Assembly: GCF_006874585.1 (NCBI RefSeq)
Contig: NZ_CP029761.1
Location: forward strand, 3,297,001 to 3,361,000
Direction of reading: 5' to 3'
Length of the DNA stretch: 64,000 bases
From: Sphingomonas sp. IC081
GTDB taxonomy: Bacteria; Pseudomonadota; Alphaproteobacteria; Sphingomonadales; Sphingomonadaceae
The notes below the pieces were generated by a model. It made no database searches and had not been told where the DNA came from. It worked only from the letters and a program-made list of their open reading frames with translations. Shown one piece after another: positions 8,444 to 17,567 of this stretch (its first letter is position 1; each line of letters begins with the position of its first letter). A program made the translations under genes and the position numbers.

Positions 8444-9319
8444 ATGAGCGATACTGAAGACACCAAAGTCACCAAGCGCCGGTTCTACAAGGCCGAGCAG
8501 GAAGCCTCCTTCGCCGATGCGCAGGAAGGCACGCTGCAGACGCAGAACCCCTCCTACCGCCTCGCCTTCCAGGACACCGAGTTCCTGCTGCGCGACGAGC
8601 TGCGCCCGGTCCGCTTCCAGCTGGAACTGCTGAAGCCCGAGATGCTGCTCGAAGAAGCCAACATCGGCTCCACCCTGGTGATGTACGGCTCCGCCCGCAT
8701 CCCCTCGCCCGAACAGAGCGATGCCGTGCTGGCCCGCGCCACCACCGACGAAGAAAAGAAAGTGGCCGAGCGCCTTGTCGCCAAGGCCAAGTATTATGAA
8801 GTGGCGCGCGAACTCGCCCAGATCGCCAGCAAGTGCGCGGTCGTGGAAAAGGGCATGCGCCAGTTCGTGGTCTGCTCGGGCGGCGGCCCCTCGATCATGG
8901 AAGCGGCCAACCGCGGTGCCCGCGAAGTCGGCGCCGAGACGCTGGCGCTCAACATCGTGCTGCCACACGAGCAGGCGCCCAATCCTTACGTGACGCCGCG
9001 CCTCTCGTTCCAGTTCCACTACTTCGCGCTGCGCAAGATGCACTTCCTGCTGCGCGCCCGCGCGGTGGCGGTGTTCCCGGGCGGCTTCGGCACCTTCGAC
9101 GAATTCTTCGAACTGCTGACGCTGATCCAGACCGGCAAGATGAAGCCGATGCCGATCCTGCTCTACGGCCGCGAATTCTGGGAACGCGTGGTCAATTTCG
9201 AGGCGCTGGCCGAGGAAGGCGTGATCAACAAGAGCGATCTCAAGCTGTTCCACTGGTGCGAAACCGCCGAGGAAGGCTGGAAGGTCGTGCGCGAGTTCTA
9301 CGACCTCGACTGCGGTTGA
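8444..9319 (+). CDS. LOG family protein (TIGR00730-type nucleotide hydrolase)
   Basis: A 291-residue protein with the Rossmann-like LOG signature: GGGPSIMEAANRGA in the first half and PGGFGTFDEFFE in the second. Family members cleave the N-glycosidic bond of nucleoside monophosphates (cytokinin-riboside phosphoribohydrolase or PpnN-like activity). The protein has an N-terminal extension of about 80 residues before the core, as seen in the larger bacterial class. The start ATG at 8444 follows a frame that extends to a GTG upstream. The GNAT gene begins eight bases after the stop and may be co-transcribed. Confidence 0.88.
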   Translation: MSDTEDTKVTKRRFYKAEQEASFADAQEGTLQTQNPSYRLAFQDTEFLLRDELRPVRFQLELLKPEMLLEEANIGSTLVMYGSARIPSPEQSDAVLARATTDEEKKVAERLVAKAKYYEVARELAQIASKCAVVEKGMRQFVVCSGGGPSIMEAANRGAREVGAETLALNIVLPHEQAPNPYVTPRLSFQFHYFALRKMHFLLRARAVAVFPGGFGTFDEFFELLTLIQTGKMKPMPILLYGREFWERVVNFEALAEEGVINKSDLKLFHWCETAEEGWKVVREFYDLDCG

Positions 9320-9326
9320 CCGCATA

Positions 9327-9830
9327 ATGGGGGCGCAGCTTCGCACCGAAAGGCTGCTGCTGCGCCCTGCCCTTGCCCGCGATGCCGGAGCGCTTCACGC
9401 GATCTTCGTGCAGCCCGAGGCCATGGCCTACTGGTCGCGCCCGCCCCATGCCGAGATGGCCGAAACGCACGACTGGCTGGCCGGGATGATCGCGATTCCC
9501 CCGGACCAGGGCGAGGACTTCATCGTCACGCTGGACGCGCGGGTGATCGGCAAGGCCGGCTTCTGGCGCTTTCCCGAGATCGGCTTCATCCTCGATCCCG
9601 CGTTCTGGGGGCAAGGCTATGCGCAAGAGGCGCTGGAAGCGGTGATCGGCCGCGCCTTTGCCGTACACCGCCTCCCGCATGTCACGGCCGACGTCGATCC
9701 GCGCAACCGGCGCTCGCTGGCCTTGCTCGCCCGGCTGGGTTTTCAGGAAACCGGCCGCGCGGCGCGGACATGGCACGTCGGCGGCGTCTGGTGCGACAGC
9801 ATCTACCTGCGGCTGGACGCTCCCGAATAG
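9327..9830 (+). CDS. GNAT N-acetyltransferase (RimJ/RimL type)
   Basis: A 167-residue acetyltransferase. RLLLRPALARDAGAL at the start and DPAFWGQGYAQEALEAVI in the middle (acetyl-CoA loop, here GQGYA) are typical of the RimJ/RimL subgroup. DPRNRRSLALLARLGFQETG is the conserved C-terminal region. The substrate may be a ribosomal protein N-terminus or a small molecule; nothing decides this. The gene follows the LOG gene closely and converges with thiD with a gap of only four bases. Confidence 0.87.
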   Translation: MGAQLRTERLLLRPALARDAGALHAIFVQPEAMAYWSRPPHAEMAETHDWLAGMIAIPPDQGEDFIVTLDARVIGKAGFWRFPEIGFILDPAFWGQGYAQEALEAVIGRAFAVHRLPHVTADVDPRNRRSLALLARLGFQETGRAARTWHVGGVWCDSIYLRLDAPE

Positions 9831-9834
9831 TCCC

Positions 9835-10599
9835 TTAGCGCATCGCGTGATGGCCGAGCGGGCCGTTCCCGGCGCCAAAGCCCGGGGCAGCCAGCAAGGC
9901 GCCGCGCACGAAGCCGCGCGCCTGCTCGATAGCCGAAACCAGATCGTCGCCGCGCCCCATGTACGTCGCTATGGCGCTGGAAAAGGTGCAGCCGGTGCCA
10001 TGGCTGTGGCGCGTCTCGATACGCGGGGCCGTCCATGTCAGCGGGGCTTCTCCCGGACGGACAAGGCGATCCTCGACCAGTGGCCCATCGGCATCGCCGC
10101 CCTTGGCGATATAAGTCACGCCGCGCGCCGCCATGCCCTCGTCCCCGCCCAACACGGCCAGTTCGGGGACATTGGGCGTCGTCAGCGTGGCCAGCGCCAT
10201 CAACCGCTCGAACCCGGCGATGGTCTGCTTGTCGGCAAGAATCGAGCCGCTGGTGGCGATCATCACCGGGTCGAAGATCACCGGCACCGCCAGCGCCTCG
10301 AGCCGTTCGGCCACGACACGGGCGATCTCCGGGCTGCCGAGCATGCCGATCTTCACGGCATCGACGCCGATATCGCCGATACAGGCATCGATCTGCGCCG
10401 CCACCATTTCGGGCGAAAGCGCCGCCACGTCCGTCACCCCGCAGGTATTCTGCGCGGTGATCGCGGTGATCGCGGTCATGGCATAACCGCCCAGCACGGT
10501 GATCGTCTTGATGTCGGCCTGAATGCCCGCCCCACCCGAGGAATCGGAACCGGCGATGGACAGGATGCGGGCCGGCGGCGTCATGAGCGGTGTGGTCAT
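9835..10599 (-). CDS. thiD: Hydroxymethylpyrimidine/phosphomethylpyrimidine kinase
   Basis: A 254-residue ribokinase-fold enzyme that phosphorylates HMP and HMP-P on the way to thiamine pyrophosphate. The N-terminal SIAGSDSSGGAGIQADIK is the diagnostic substrate-binding segment, and HGTGCTFSSAIATYM near the C-terminus carries the catalytic anion-hole GTGC. The start MTTPLM was preferred over an ATG seven codons upstream. No TPP riboswitch was seen upstream. It is followed by the convergent GNAT gene and preceded by the DUF1272 gene on the same strand. Confidence 0.94.
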   Translation of the reverse strand: MTTPLMTPPARILSIAGSDSSGGAGIQADIKTITVLGGYAMTAITAITAQNTCGVTDVAALSPEMVAAQIDACIGDIGVDAVKIGMLGSPEIARVVAERLEALAVPVIFDPVMIATSGSILADKQTIAGFERLMALATLTTPNVPELAVLGGDEGMAARGVTYIAKGGDADGPLVEDRLVRPGEAPLTWTAPRIETRHSHGTGCTFSSAIATYMGRGDDLVSAIEQARGFVRGALLAAPGFGAGNGPLGHHAMR

Positions 10600-10664
10600 G
10601 GCCAAGGCTGATGGCAGCACCGGCGCGCTTCGACAAGTTCTGCCGCTGGCGCGCCGCTACGGCA

Positions 10665-10892
10665 TCAGCCCTTGAAGCGCCGTTCCTTGGAAGGCGGCGC
10701 GGAATCGAAGTGCTGCTTCGCCCGCGTCGGCCGGTCGACCAGTTCGCCGCCGCAATTGGGGCACAGGTCGTCCAGGGCATCGGCGCATTCGACGCAGTAG
10801 GTGCATTCGAAGCTGCAGATGAAGGCGCCGGGCGCCTCCGCCGGAAGGTCGGTGCCGCAGCGTTCGCAATCGGGACGCATTTCCAGAGCCAT
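10665..10892 (-). CDS. DUF1272 zinc-ribbon-like small protein
   Basis: A 75-residue cysteine-rich protein with four CxxC-like pairs (CERCG, CSFECTYC, CVEC, CPNCGG), matching the DUF1272 pattern. The cysteines suggest one or two bound zinc ions; the function is unknown. Its ATG shares one base with the glmM stop codon (TAATG), so it is translationally coupled to glmM. Whether that link is functional or just compaction cannot be said. Confidence 0.85.
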   Translation of the reverse strand: MALEMRPDCERCGTDLPAEAPGAFICSFECTYCVECADALDDLCPNCGGELVDRPTRAKQHFDSAPPSKERRFKG

Positions 10893-12232
10893 TATGCAGC
10901 AGCCTCTTCCACGGCGGCGCAGATCGAGGCGACCGCCGCCTCGACCTCACCGGCATTGTCCCCTTCCGCCATGACGCGGATCACCGGCTCGGTGCCCGAG
11001 GCGCGGATCACCAGGCGCCCCTTGCCCTCGAGCGCGGCCTCGGCCTCGGCGATCACCGCCTTCACGCGGTCTGCCTCCAGCGGCTTGCCTCCACCGAAAC
11101 GCACGTTGCGCAAGAGCTGCGGCACCGGATCGAACAGGTGCAGCATCTCGCTCGCCGGCTTGCCCGACTGGACCAGCGCGGCCAGCACCTGCAGCGCCGC
11201 CACGGTACCGTCGCCGGTGGTCGCATGGTCGAGCAGGATCATGTGGCCGGACTGTTCGCCGCCGACATTGAAACCTCCCGCGCGCATCCGCTCCAGCACA
11301 TGACGGTCGCCCACCTTGGTGCGCTCCAGCGTCAGGCCCTGTGCGTTCAGATAGCGTTCGAGGCCGAGGTTCGACATGACCGTCGCCACCACGCCGCCGC
11401 CGCGCAGCGCGCCGCGCGCGGCCAGCTGGGTGCCGATCAGCGCCATGATCTGGTCACCGTCGACCGTCTGGCCCTTCTCGTCGACCACGATCAGGCGGTC
11501 GGCGTCGCCATCGAGCGCGATGCCGATGTCCGCGCCCGAGGAGACCACGGTCTCCTGCAAGGCCTCGACATGGGTGGAGCCGCACTTGGCATTGATGTTC
11601 TTGCCGTTGGGCGAAACGCCGATCGGCACGACTTCCGCGCCCAGTTCCCAGAACGCGGACGGGGCCACCTGATAGGCCGCGCCATTGGCGCAATCGACCG
11701 CGATCTTGAGACCGTCGAGACGGATCGCCTCGGGCAGCGAGCGCTTGACGGCGTGGATGTAGCGGCCGCGCGCGTCGTCGATGCGGCGGGCCCGGCCGAT
11801 TTCCTCGGACGCGGCGAGCGGAATGTCCTGCCCCAGCATGGCCTCGATCGCCAGCTCATCCTCGTCGGAGAGCTTGAAGCCGTCGGGGCCGAACAGCTTG
11901 ATGCCGTTGTCCTCGTAAGGGTTGTGGCTGGCCGAGATCATCACGCCGACATCGGCGCGCAGTTCGCGGGTCAGCAGGGCGACCGCAGGCGTCGGCATCG
12001 GACCGAGCAGGACCACGTCCATGCCGACGCTGGTGAAACCGGCGACCATCGCGTTTTCCAGCATGTAGCCCGACAGGCGGGTGTCCTTGCCGATCACCAC
12101 GCGGTGCTTGTGGGTACCGCGCAGGAAGCGGGTCCCGGCGGCCTGGCCGACCTTCATGGCAATGGCGGCGGTCATCGCGCCCTGGTTGGTGCGACCGCGG
12201 ATACCGTCGGTGCCGAAGAACTGTCTGCTCAT
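10892..12232 (-). CDS. glmM: Phosphoglucosamine mutase
   Basis: A 446-residue enzyme converting glucosamine-6-phosphate to glucosamine-1-phosphate for UDP-GlcNAc, which feeds peptidoglycan and LPS. The start [13 protein letters not shown] is the family N-terminus. The phosphoserine loop [13 protein letters not shown] places the catalytic Ser at 102. The metal-binding ALDGDADR and the C-terminal phosphate-binding [11 protein letters not shown] are present. The frame extends far upstream of this start but without family sequence. A DUF1272 gene is coupled downstream, and the divergent neighbour is a symporter gene. Confidence 0.97.
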   Translation of the reverse strand: MSRQFFGTDGIRGRTNQGAMTAAIAMKVGQAAGTRFLRGTHKHRVVIGKDTRLSGYMLENAMVAGFTSVGMDVVLLGPMPTPAVALLTRELRADVGVMISASHNPYEDNGIKLFGPDGFKLSDEDELAIEAMLGQDIPLAASEEIGRARRIDDARGRYIHAVKRSLPEAIRLDGLKIAVDCANGAAYQVAPSAFWELGAEVVPIGVSPNGKNINAKCGSTHVEALQETVVSSGADIGIALDGDADRLIVVDEKGQTVDGDQIMALIGTQLAARGALRGGGVVATVMSNLGLERYLNAQGLTLERTKVGDRHVLERMRAGGFNVGGEQSGHMILLDHATTGDGTVAALQVLAALVQSGKPASEMLHLFDPVPQLLRNVRFGGGKPLEADRVKAVIAEAEAALEGKGRLVIRASGTEPVIRVMAEGDNAGEVEAAVASICAAVEEAAA

Positions 12233-12365
12233 GACCTGCCCTCTTGGAGACCATTTCGTGAATGGGGTATGACGCGGGCTCATACCCAAGCCTTGGGCAA
12301 ATTGCCATGCGCCCCCGTCATCAGTATGAACAACCAGACGAAGGTCGCAAATTCCCAGGAGCCCG

Positions 12366-13652
12366 ATGCATAGCCCCAGCCCCAAGGCCGCCGAAAGCAG
12401 TGCCTCTCGCATCCCCGAGATCCGCGTTCCCGGCACCCTGACGCTGATCGGCCTTGTCGCCGGACTTGTCCTCGGCCTCGTACTGGCCGGCAATCCCATG
12501 GCGGTGCCGATCCTCGAAGTGGCCGGGCCGATCGGTTCGCTGTGGCTGCAGGGCTTGCAGATGACCATCCTGCCGCTGGTGGCGGGACTGCTGTTCACCG
12601 GCATCGTCGAGACCATCGCGGTGGCGAGCGCGGGCGCCATGGCCCGCCGCACGCTTGGCACCATCATCGGTTTCCTCGCCCTGAGCGCGACGCTGGGCGC
12701 GGTGCTGATGCCGATCCTGCTGAAATTTTTCCCGATTCCCGCCGGCGTGCAGTTCGCCCACCCCGAAGACCCCGGCAAGGTTCCCGGAATTGCCGACTTC
12801 CTTTCCTCGCTGATGCCGGAAAACGTGATCTCGGCCGCCGCCGCCGATGCGATGCTGCCGGTGATCGTCTTTGTCGCCCTCTTTGCCATCGCCTCCACGA
12901 GACTGGCCGACGAACCGCGCCGCCTGCTGGCGGTGCTGTTCGAAGGGCTTGCCGGGGCGATGATGGTGGTGATCGGCTGGGTGCTGAAGCTGGCGCCGAT
13001 CGGCGTCTTCGCCCTGGGCTTCGGCCTCGGCGTGCGCAGCGGCGGCGCCGCGCTCGGTGCGCTGGCCCACTACATCGTCCTGGTCGTCAGCGTGGGCAGC
13101 GTGATGATGATCGCGGGCTACCTGATCGCGGTATTTGCGGGGCGGCGCTCGCTGCCGGCCTTCGCCGCCGCCATCCTGCCCGCGCAGATCGTCGCGATCT
13201 CGACCCAGTCCTCGATCGCCACGGTCCCGGCGATGCTGGCATCCAGCCGCAAGCTCGGCGTCTCGGCCACCACGGCGGAATTCGTGCTGCCGCTCGCCGT
13301 CACCCTGTTCCGCGCCACCGGCCCGGCGATGAACATGGCGGTAGCCGTCTACGCGGCGAAGCTGGCGGGCGTCGAACTCACCGGCGGCGCGCTGGTCGCC
13401 GGCGCGCTGGTGGCCTTTGCTACCACGTTCGGCGCGGTCTCGCTGCCGGGCACGATCAGCTTTGTCTCCTCGATCGGGCCGATCGCGGCCGCCATGGGGG
13501 TGCCGCTCTGGCCGCTCGGCGTGCTGGTGGCGGTGGAAGTCCTGCCCGACCTCATGCGCACGGTGGGCAATGTGACGATGGACGTGGCGCTGACGACTGC
13601 GGTCGATTCAAGCGTCGATGCCGACAAGGAAGAGGCCGAGACCCTGCACTGA
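12366..13652 (+). CDS. Dicarboxylate/amino acid:cation symporter (DAACS family)
   Basis: A 428-residue inner-membrane transporter with about eight hydrophobic segments and two re-entrant loops. The HP1-like serine-rich loop [14 protein letters not shown] and the segment [15 protein letters not shown] (around residue 318), equivalent to the unwound TM7 NMDGT region, are typical of GltP/DctA relatives. HP2 is seen as [14 protein letters not shown]. Likely substrates are glutamate, aspartate or C4-dicarboxylates driven by Na+ or H+. The NMDGT site is altered, so specificity may differ. Divergent from glmM. Confidence 0.9.
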   Translation: MHSPSPKAAESSASRIPEIRVPGTLTLIGLVAGLVLGLVLAGNPMAVPILEVAGPIGSLWLQGLQMTILPLVAGLLFTGIVETIAVASAGAMARRTLGTIIGFLALSATLGAVLMPILLKFFPIPAGVQFAHPEDPGKVPGIADFLSSLMPENVISAAAADAMLPVIVFVALFAIASTRLADEPRRLLAVLFEGLAGAMMVVIGWVLKLAPIGVFALGFGLGVRSGGAALGALAHYIVLVVSVGSVMMIAGYLIAVFAGRRSLPAFAAAILPAQIVAISTQSSIATVPAMLASSRKLGVSATTAEFVLPLAVTLFRATGPAMNMAVAVYAAKLAGVELTGGALVAGALVAFATTFGAVSLPGTISFVSSIGPIAAAMGVPLWPLGVLVAVEVLPDLMRTVGNVTMDVALTTAVDSSVDADKEEAETLH

Positions 13653-13664
13653 GGCAAACCCTCG

Positions 13665-14273
13665 TCAGGCTTCCAGTTCGATGTCCCAGTAAAGCCAGTC
13701 CCGCCAGGTTTCGTGCAGGTAGTTGGGCGGGAAGGCGCGGCCGCGTTCCTGCAATTGCCAGCTGGTCGGGCGGATCGGCGCGACCAGCGGCGGCATGTTC
13801 GCCTGCCTGGGCGTGCGCCCGCCCTTCTTGAGGTTGCAGGGGGAGCAGGCGGTAAGGATGTTTTCCCAGCTGGTCCGGCCGCCCAGACGGCGCGGGATCA
13901 CGTGGTCGAACGTGAGCTGATGGGGAGAGCCGCAGTACTGGCAACTGAAGCGGTCGCGCAGGAACAGGTTGAAACGGGTGAAGGCCGGAAATTCGGAAGG
14001 CTTCACATATTGCCTGAGGGCAATCACCGAGGGAATCTGCATCGACCAGCTGGGCGAGTGGACCACCCGGTCATAGCTGGAGACGATATCCACCCGTTCG
14101 AGACAGATCGCCTTGATCGCGGTCTGCCAGGGCCAGAGGCTCAGCGGGTAGTAGGAAAGCGGCGTATAGTCCGCATTGAGCACCAGCGCAGGACAGTCCG
14201 AAAGACTTCGGGAGGGATCTTCCTCCGCGCTGCGGAACCGGGCCGCGCGCTCCATCAGCTCCGATCTGAGCAT
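13665..14273 (-). CDS. HNH endonuclease
   Basis: A 202-residue protein with a C-terminal-half HNH domain. CQYCG and CSPCN supply the four zinc-binding cysteines, and FDHVIPRRLGG followed by ENILTACSPC gives the H-N-H order. The N-terminal 80 residues (VLNADYTPLSYYPLSLWPW) are a conserved extension found in a widespread bacterial housekeeping-like HNH group whose job is not established. There is no linked methylase, so it does not look like a restriction enzyme. The gene is convergent with the symporter and divergent from gluQ. Confidence 0.88.
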   Translation of the reverse strand: MLRSELMERAARFRSAEEDPSRSLSDCPALVLNADYTPLSYYPLSLWPWQTAIKAICLERVDIVSSYDRVVHSPSWSMQIPSVIALRQYVKPSEFPAFTRFNLFLRDRFSCQYCGSPHQLTFDHVIPRRLGGRTSWENILTACSPCNLKKGGRTPRQANMPPLVAPIRPTSWQLQERGRAFPPNYLHETWRDWLYWDIELEA

Positions 14274-14377
14274 GGCCTCCTGTCGCAGGCTGTCATTGCG
14301 GTTTCATGGCAACGCATGGGTTTCTTTGCAGCATTATCGCGAGTCGGCGTCAAGCCGCTTCGGGGCTGGCCCCATAC

Positions 14378-14465
14378 AACAATCCACAGCTTCACCACAA
14401 GGATTCCACAGATCACCCACAGGCGGCCCACACTTTGCACACACCTTCCCCCACGGTTATCCACA
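14378..14465. other. Cluster of DnaA-box-like motifs in a divergent intergenic region
   Basis: The 242-base gap between the HNH gene and gluQ holds a perfect TTATCCACA at 14457-14465 and five further CCACA-containing near matches on the same strand (14380-14388, 14391-14399, 14402-14410, 14414-14422 and around 14430). Two GANTC methylation sites lie at 14341-14345 and 14402-14406. This could be a DnaA-regulated promoter, a DnaA-titration site or an origin. The usual origin neighbours (dnaA, hemE, parAB, gidA) are not in the window. Confidence 0.45.
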
Positions 14466-14515
14466 AAGTTGCAAACACTTGCGGAGCCATGCCCAGCGGC
14501 TAGGGAGAGCAAACG

Positions 14516-15361
14516 ATGATCCGCACCCGCTTTGCCCCCAGCCCCAACGGCCCGCTGCACCTTGGCCATGCCTATGCCGCCATGGTCGCGCACGATCTTG
14601 CCCGCGCGCAGGGCGGCGAATTCCGGCTGCGGATCGAGGATATCGACGGCGAACGCAGCCGCCCGGAATTCACCGAGGAATTTTTCCGCGACCTCGAATG
14701 GCTCGGCCTTGGCTGGGACGGCGAGGCCGGTTTCCAGTCCCGGCGCCTCTATGGCTACGTCGAGGCCGGAGAGCGCCTCAAAGCCATGGGCCTGCTCTAC
14801 CCCTGCCGCTGCACCCGCGCCGAGATCGCCGCTGCCGCCACCCGGATGGGCCCTGATGGCCCGGTCTATCCCGGCACCTGTCGCCACAAGGCGGTCGATC
14901 CCCAGGGCGCCGCATGGCGGCTTGACGTCACCCGCGCGCTGGACCTTACCGGCCCGCTCGAATGGCGCGACGAACGCGCCGGCCCGCAGCCCGCCGCGCC
15001 CGCAATTTTCGGCGACGTCGTGCTGCTGAGGAAGGACCTGCCTGCCAGCTACCACCTTGCCGCCACGCTCGACGACGCGGCGGACGGCATCACCCTCGTC
15101 ACCCGCGGCATGGACCTGTTTCCGGCCAGCCATGTCCACCGGCTGCTGCAAGCCCTGCTCGGCCTGCCGGTGCCGGTCTGGCACCATCACCCGCTGCTGG
15201 TGGAGCCCGACGGGCGCAAGCTGGCCAAGCGGCGCGGCTCCCCCTCGCTGGGCGATCGCCGGCGCGCGGGCGAGGACGGCACAGCCATCGTGGAGGCGCT
15301 CCGGCAGGGGCGCTTCCCGGCTGGCATTTCGCTCGGCACGGGCGTAGACCTGTCGGCATGA
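14516..15361 (+). CDS. gluQ: Glutamyl-Q tRNA(Asp) synthetase
   Basis: A 281-residue paralogue of glutamyl-tRNA synthetase lacking the anticodon-binding domain. It charges glutamate onto queuosine at the wobble base of tRNA(Asp). The class I HIGH motif appears as HLGH (residues 15-18) within RFAPSPNGPLHLGHAY. The KMSKS equivalent is KLAKR near residue 238. Cysteines in PCRCT and YPGTCR are the zinc site found in YadB-type enzymes. Its stop codon overlaps the ATG of the next gene (ATGA). Confidence 0.94.
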   Translation: MIRTRFAPSPNGPLHLGHAYAAMVAHDLARAQGGEFRLRIEDIDGERSRPEFTEEFFRDLEWLGLGWDGEAGFQSRRLYGYVEAGERLKAMGLLYPCRCTRAEIAAAATRMGPDGPVYPGTCRHKAVDPQGAAWRLDVTRALDLTGPLEWRDERAGPQPAAPAIFGDVVLLRKDLPASYHLAATLDDAADGITLVTRGMDLFPASHVHRLLQALLGLPVPVWHHHPLLVEPDGRKLAKRRGSPSLGDRRRAGEDGTAIVEALRQGRFPAGISLGTGVDLSA

Positions 15362-15591
15362 GCACCATTCTCGTCTCCATCATCATCCTTCTGGTGATCA
15401 TGGTTGTCGTCAGCCTCGTGCGCGGCATCGTCGCTTTCATGCAAGGCACGAAGGAAGACCTCAATCGCGATCCCGGCGCCACCGGCCCGACCGCGAACCA
15501 GCTTCTGCAGAACAAGATGATGTTCAACCGCATCAAGTACCAGGCCGCCGCCGTGCTGGTCTGCGCGATCCTGCTGGCGATGGCGCGCTAG
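15358..15591 (+). CDS. Small two-TM protein, HIG1-domain-like
   Basis: A 77-residue protein with two hydrophobic segments (about residues 3-25 and 60-76) separated by a short polar loop. The QNKMMFNRIKYQAAAVLVC stretch resembles the HIG1 hypoxia-induced domain of small respiratory-complex-associated proteins in alphaproteobacteria. The ATG overlaps the gluQ stop, indicating coupling. The HIG1 assignment is by eye and moderate; being a real membrane protein gene is likely. Confidence 0.75.
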   Translation: MSTILVSIIILLVIMVVVSLVRGIVAFMQGTKEDLNRDPGATGPTANQLLQNKMMFNRIKYQAAAVLVCAILLAMAR

Positions 15592-15650
15592 GCCGCACCC
15601 GGTTTTTGCCGCCCGAATCCGCCAGCCTGCGGATTTCAAAGGACCCCACC

Positions 15651-16232
15651 TTGGTAAAGCTCAACAAGATCTACACCCGAACCGGCGACGACGGCACCAC
15701 GGGCCTTGTCGACGGTTCCCGCCTGCCCAAGCATGCCGCGCGCATGGAAGCGATCGGCGCGGTGGACGAGACCAACTGTGCCATCGGCCTTGCCGTCTGC
15801 GCGCTGACGGAAACGCCGCATGCCGCCGTGCTCACCCGCATCCAGAACGACCTGTTCGACCTTGGCGCCGACCTCGCCACACCCAAAGACCCTGGCGGTG
15901 ACGATTTCACTCCGGGTGAGATGACCCTGCGCGTGGTCTTCCCGCAAGTCACCTGGCTGGAAGGCGAGATCGACGCGATCAACGCCCATCTCCAGCCGCT
16001 CAGGAGCTTCATCCTGCCGGGCGGCAGCGAGGCCGCCGCGCGCGTCCACATCGCCCGCGCCTCGGCCCGCAAGGCAGAGCGCGCCGCCGTCGCCATGGCC
16101 GCCGAAGTCCCCGCCAATCCGGCGGCGCTGTGCTACCTTAATCGCCTCAGCGACTATCTTTTTGTCCTCGCCCGGGCGGTCAATACCAATGGCGCGGACG
16201 ACGTGCTTTGGGTGCCCGGCCAGAACCGCTAG
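15651..16232 (+). CDS. PduO-type ATP:cob(I)alamin adenosyltransferase
   Basis: A 193-residue enzyme that transfers adenosyl from ATP to corrinoid cobalt to make adenosylcobalamin. The N-terminal [14 protein letters not shown] is the ATP-binding signature. [10 protein letters not shown] and [20 protein letters not shown] complete the family pattern. The start is a TTG preceded by AAAGGA at seven bases; the frame extends further up but without conserved sequence. The gene lies just before hbd, 34 bases away. The cofactor would serve B12-dependent mutases or ribonucleotide reductase encoded elsewhere. Confidence 0.93.
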   Translation: MVKLNKIYTRTGDDGTTGLVDGSRLPKHAARMEAIGAVDETNCAIGLAVCALTETPHAAVLTRIQNDLFDLGADLATPKDPGGDDFTPGEMTLRVVFPQVTWLEGEIDAINAHLQPLRSFILPGGSEAAARVHIARASARKAERAAVAMAAEVPANPAALCYLNRLSDYLFVLARAVNTNGADDVLWVPGQNR

Positions 16233-16266
16233 GCGCCCGTTCCATAACAACGTGAGGAGTTTGGCA

Positions 16267-17136
16267 GTGCGCAAAGTCGGAATCATCGGCGCGGGCATCA
16301 TGGGCTCGGGCATCGCCCAGACCGTGGCGGGCAAGGGCATGGACGTGATCCTTTCCGATATCTCGGTCGAGAACGCCGAGAAGGGCAAGGCAGGCATCGC
16401 CAAGGGCCTCGCCCGACTGGTGGCCAAGGAAAAGATCGCCCAGGCCGATGTCGACGCGCTGCTGCCCCGCATCACCACCGCGGGCGACTATTCCGGCATG
16501 GCTGACTGCGATCTCATCATCGAGGCCGCGACCGAGCGCGAAGACATCAAGCTGAAGATCTTTGCGGCCGTGGGCGAAGTGCTCGGCGCCGATGCCATCC
16601 TTGCCTCGAACACCAGTTCGATCCCGATCACCCGCATGGCCGCCAGTTCGCCCGACGCCGCGCGCTTCTGCGGGCTGCACTTCTTCAACCCGGTGCCGGT
16701 CATGGGCCTGGTCGAAGTGATCCCCGGCCTTGCCACCTCGCCCGAAACCACCGCGCGGATGAAGGCCTTCGGCGAGGCGCTGGGCAAGACCGTGGTGCTG
16801 GCGGGCGATGCGCCCGGCTTCGTGGTCAACCGCATCCTCTGCCCGCTGCTCAACGAGGCGATCTTCGTGCTGGGCGAAGGGCTCGCCTCGGTCGAGGATA
16901 TTGACGCGGGCATGCGGCTCGGCGCCAATCACCCGATGGGCCCGCTGACGCTGGCCGATTTCGTGGGCCTCGATACCCTCTACGAGATCATGAAGGTGTT
17001 CCTCGCCACCACCGGCGATCCCAAGTACCGCCCCGCGCCGCTGCTCCAGAAGTACGTCGAGGCGGGCTGGTACGGCCGCAAGTCCGGCCGAGGGTTCTAC
17101 GACTATTCGGGCGAAGTGCCGGTCCCGACGCGCTGA
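16267..17136 (+). CDS. 3-hydroxybutyryl-CoA dehydrogenase
   Basis: A 289-residue 3-hydroxyacyl-CoA dehydrogenase without a fused hydratase domain, acting on acetoacetyl-CoA / 3-hydroxybutyryl-CoA with NAD(P)[12 protein letters not shown] (around residues 8-18) is the nucleotide-binding motif, and [17 protein letters not shown] is the family signature with the catalytic His. APGFVVNRI starts the C-terminal helical domain. A GTG start was chosen because GAGGAG lies seven bases before it. Possible roles are fatty acid beta-oxidation or C4 metabolism together with the acetoacetyl-CoA reductase at 51.3 kb. Confidence 0.94.
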   Translation: MRKVGIIGAGIMGSGIAQTVAGKGMDVILSDISVENAEKGKAGIAKGLARLVAKEKIAQADVDALLPRITTAGDYSGMADCDLIIEAATEREDIKLKIFAAVGEVLGADAILASNTSSIPITRMAASSPDAARFCGLHFFNPVPVMGLVEVIPGLATSPETTARMKAFGEALGKTVVLAGDAPGFVVNRILCPLLNEAIFVLGEGLASVEDIDAGMRLGANHPMGPLTLADFVGLDTLYEIMKVFLATTGDPKYRPAPLLQKYVEAGWYGRKSGRGFYDYSGEVPVPTR

Positions 17137-17143
17137 CGCACGT

Positions 17144-17178
17144 CTTTGCGACGCAAAGCCGCGCTTTGCGTCGCAAAG
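17144..17178. terminator. Perfect 15-bp inverted repeat after the hbd gene
   Basis: CTTTGCGACGCAAAG at 17144-17158 and its exact reverse complement at 17164-17178 flank a five-base loop. It sits directly after the hydroxybutyryl-CoA dehydrogenase stop. There is no T-run, so it may be a factor-aided terminator or 3'-end stabiliser. Each arm is itself close to a palindrome around its centre, which would also fit a protein-binding site. Confidence 0.55.
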
Positions 17179-17236
17179 GTCCAAGACCGGAACCGGGGCG
17201 ATCCCTTAGCCGTTTAACCGGCAAAGGAGACTCGCC

Positions 17237-17557
17237 ATGATCGACCGTTCCGACGATTCCGCACCCGAAACCTTCAATCCCGAACAGGACGACGAGGAAG
17301 CGCAGGCCCAGTCGGTCGCCGAAGCGGCACAGGGGCGCGCCACCGATGCGCTTGGCCTCGAGGACAGCAACAAAGCGAAGGGCGGCATCGCGGACGAAGA
17401 TGACGCCGAGGACCTCGTCGACCACATGAACCAGATGGACACCAGCGGCGTCATCGACATGTCCGCCTATCGCGGCGAGGAGACCATGGACGACCTCGAA
17501 GACCGCTATGGCCGCGAAAACGCCGCGGACGAGGATTTCGCGGACGACGATAGCTGA
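17237..17557 (+). CDS. Small acidic hypothetical protein
   Basis: A 106-residue, strongly acidic protein with no membrane segment and no known motif. About a third of residues are Asp or Glu, and the last ten are nearly all acidic. A good ribosome binding site (AAAGGAG, eight bases before ATG) and preserved frame support it as real. The central DTSGVIDMSAYRGEETMDD looks like an ordered, conserved segment. I do not recognise a function; it is comparable to sphingomonad hypothetical proteins. Confidence 0.75.
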   Translation: MIDRSDDSAPETFNPEQDDEEAQAQSVAEAAQGRATDALGLEDSNKAKGGIADEDDAEDLVDHMNQMDTSGVIDMSAYRGEETMDDLEDRYGRENAADEDFADDDS

Positions 17558-17567
17558 TCGCGCAAAA

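Noticed and set aside
10600..10664. TPP riboswitch ahead of thiD
   Set aside because: The gap is too short and lacks the CTGAGA and ACCTGA motif pair.
15606..15650. Upstream ATG start for the cobalamin adenosyltransferase
   Set aside because: The extension is not family-like, and a TTG at 15651 has a proper ribosome binding site and the conserved N-terminus.
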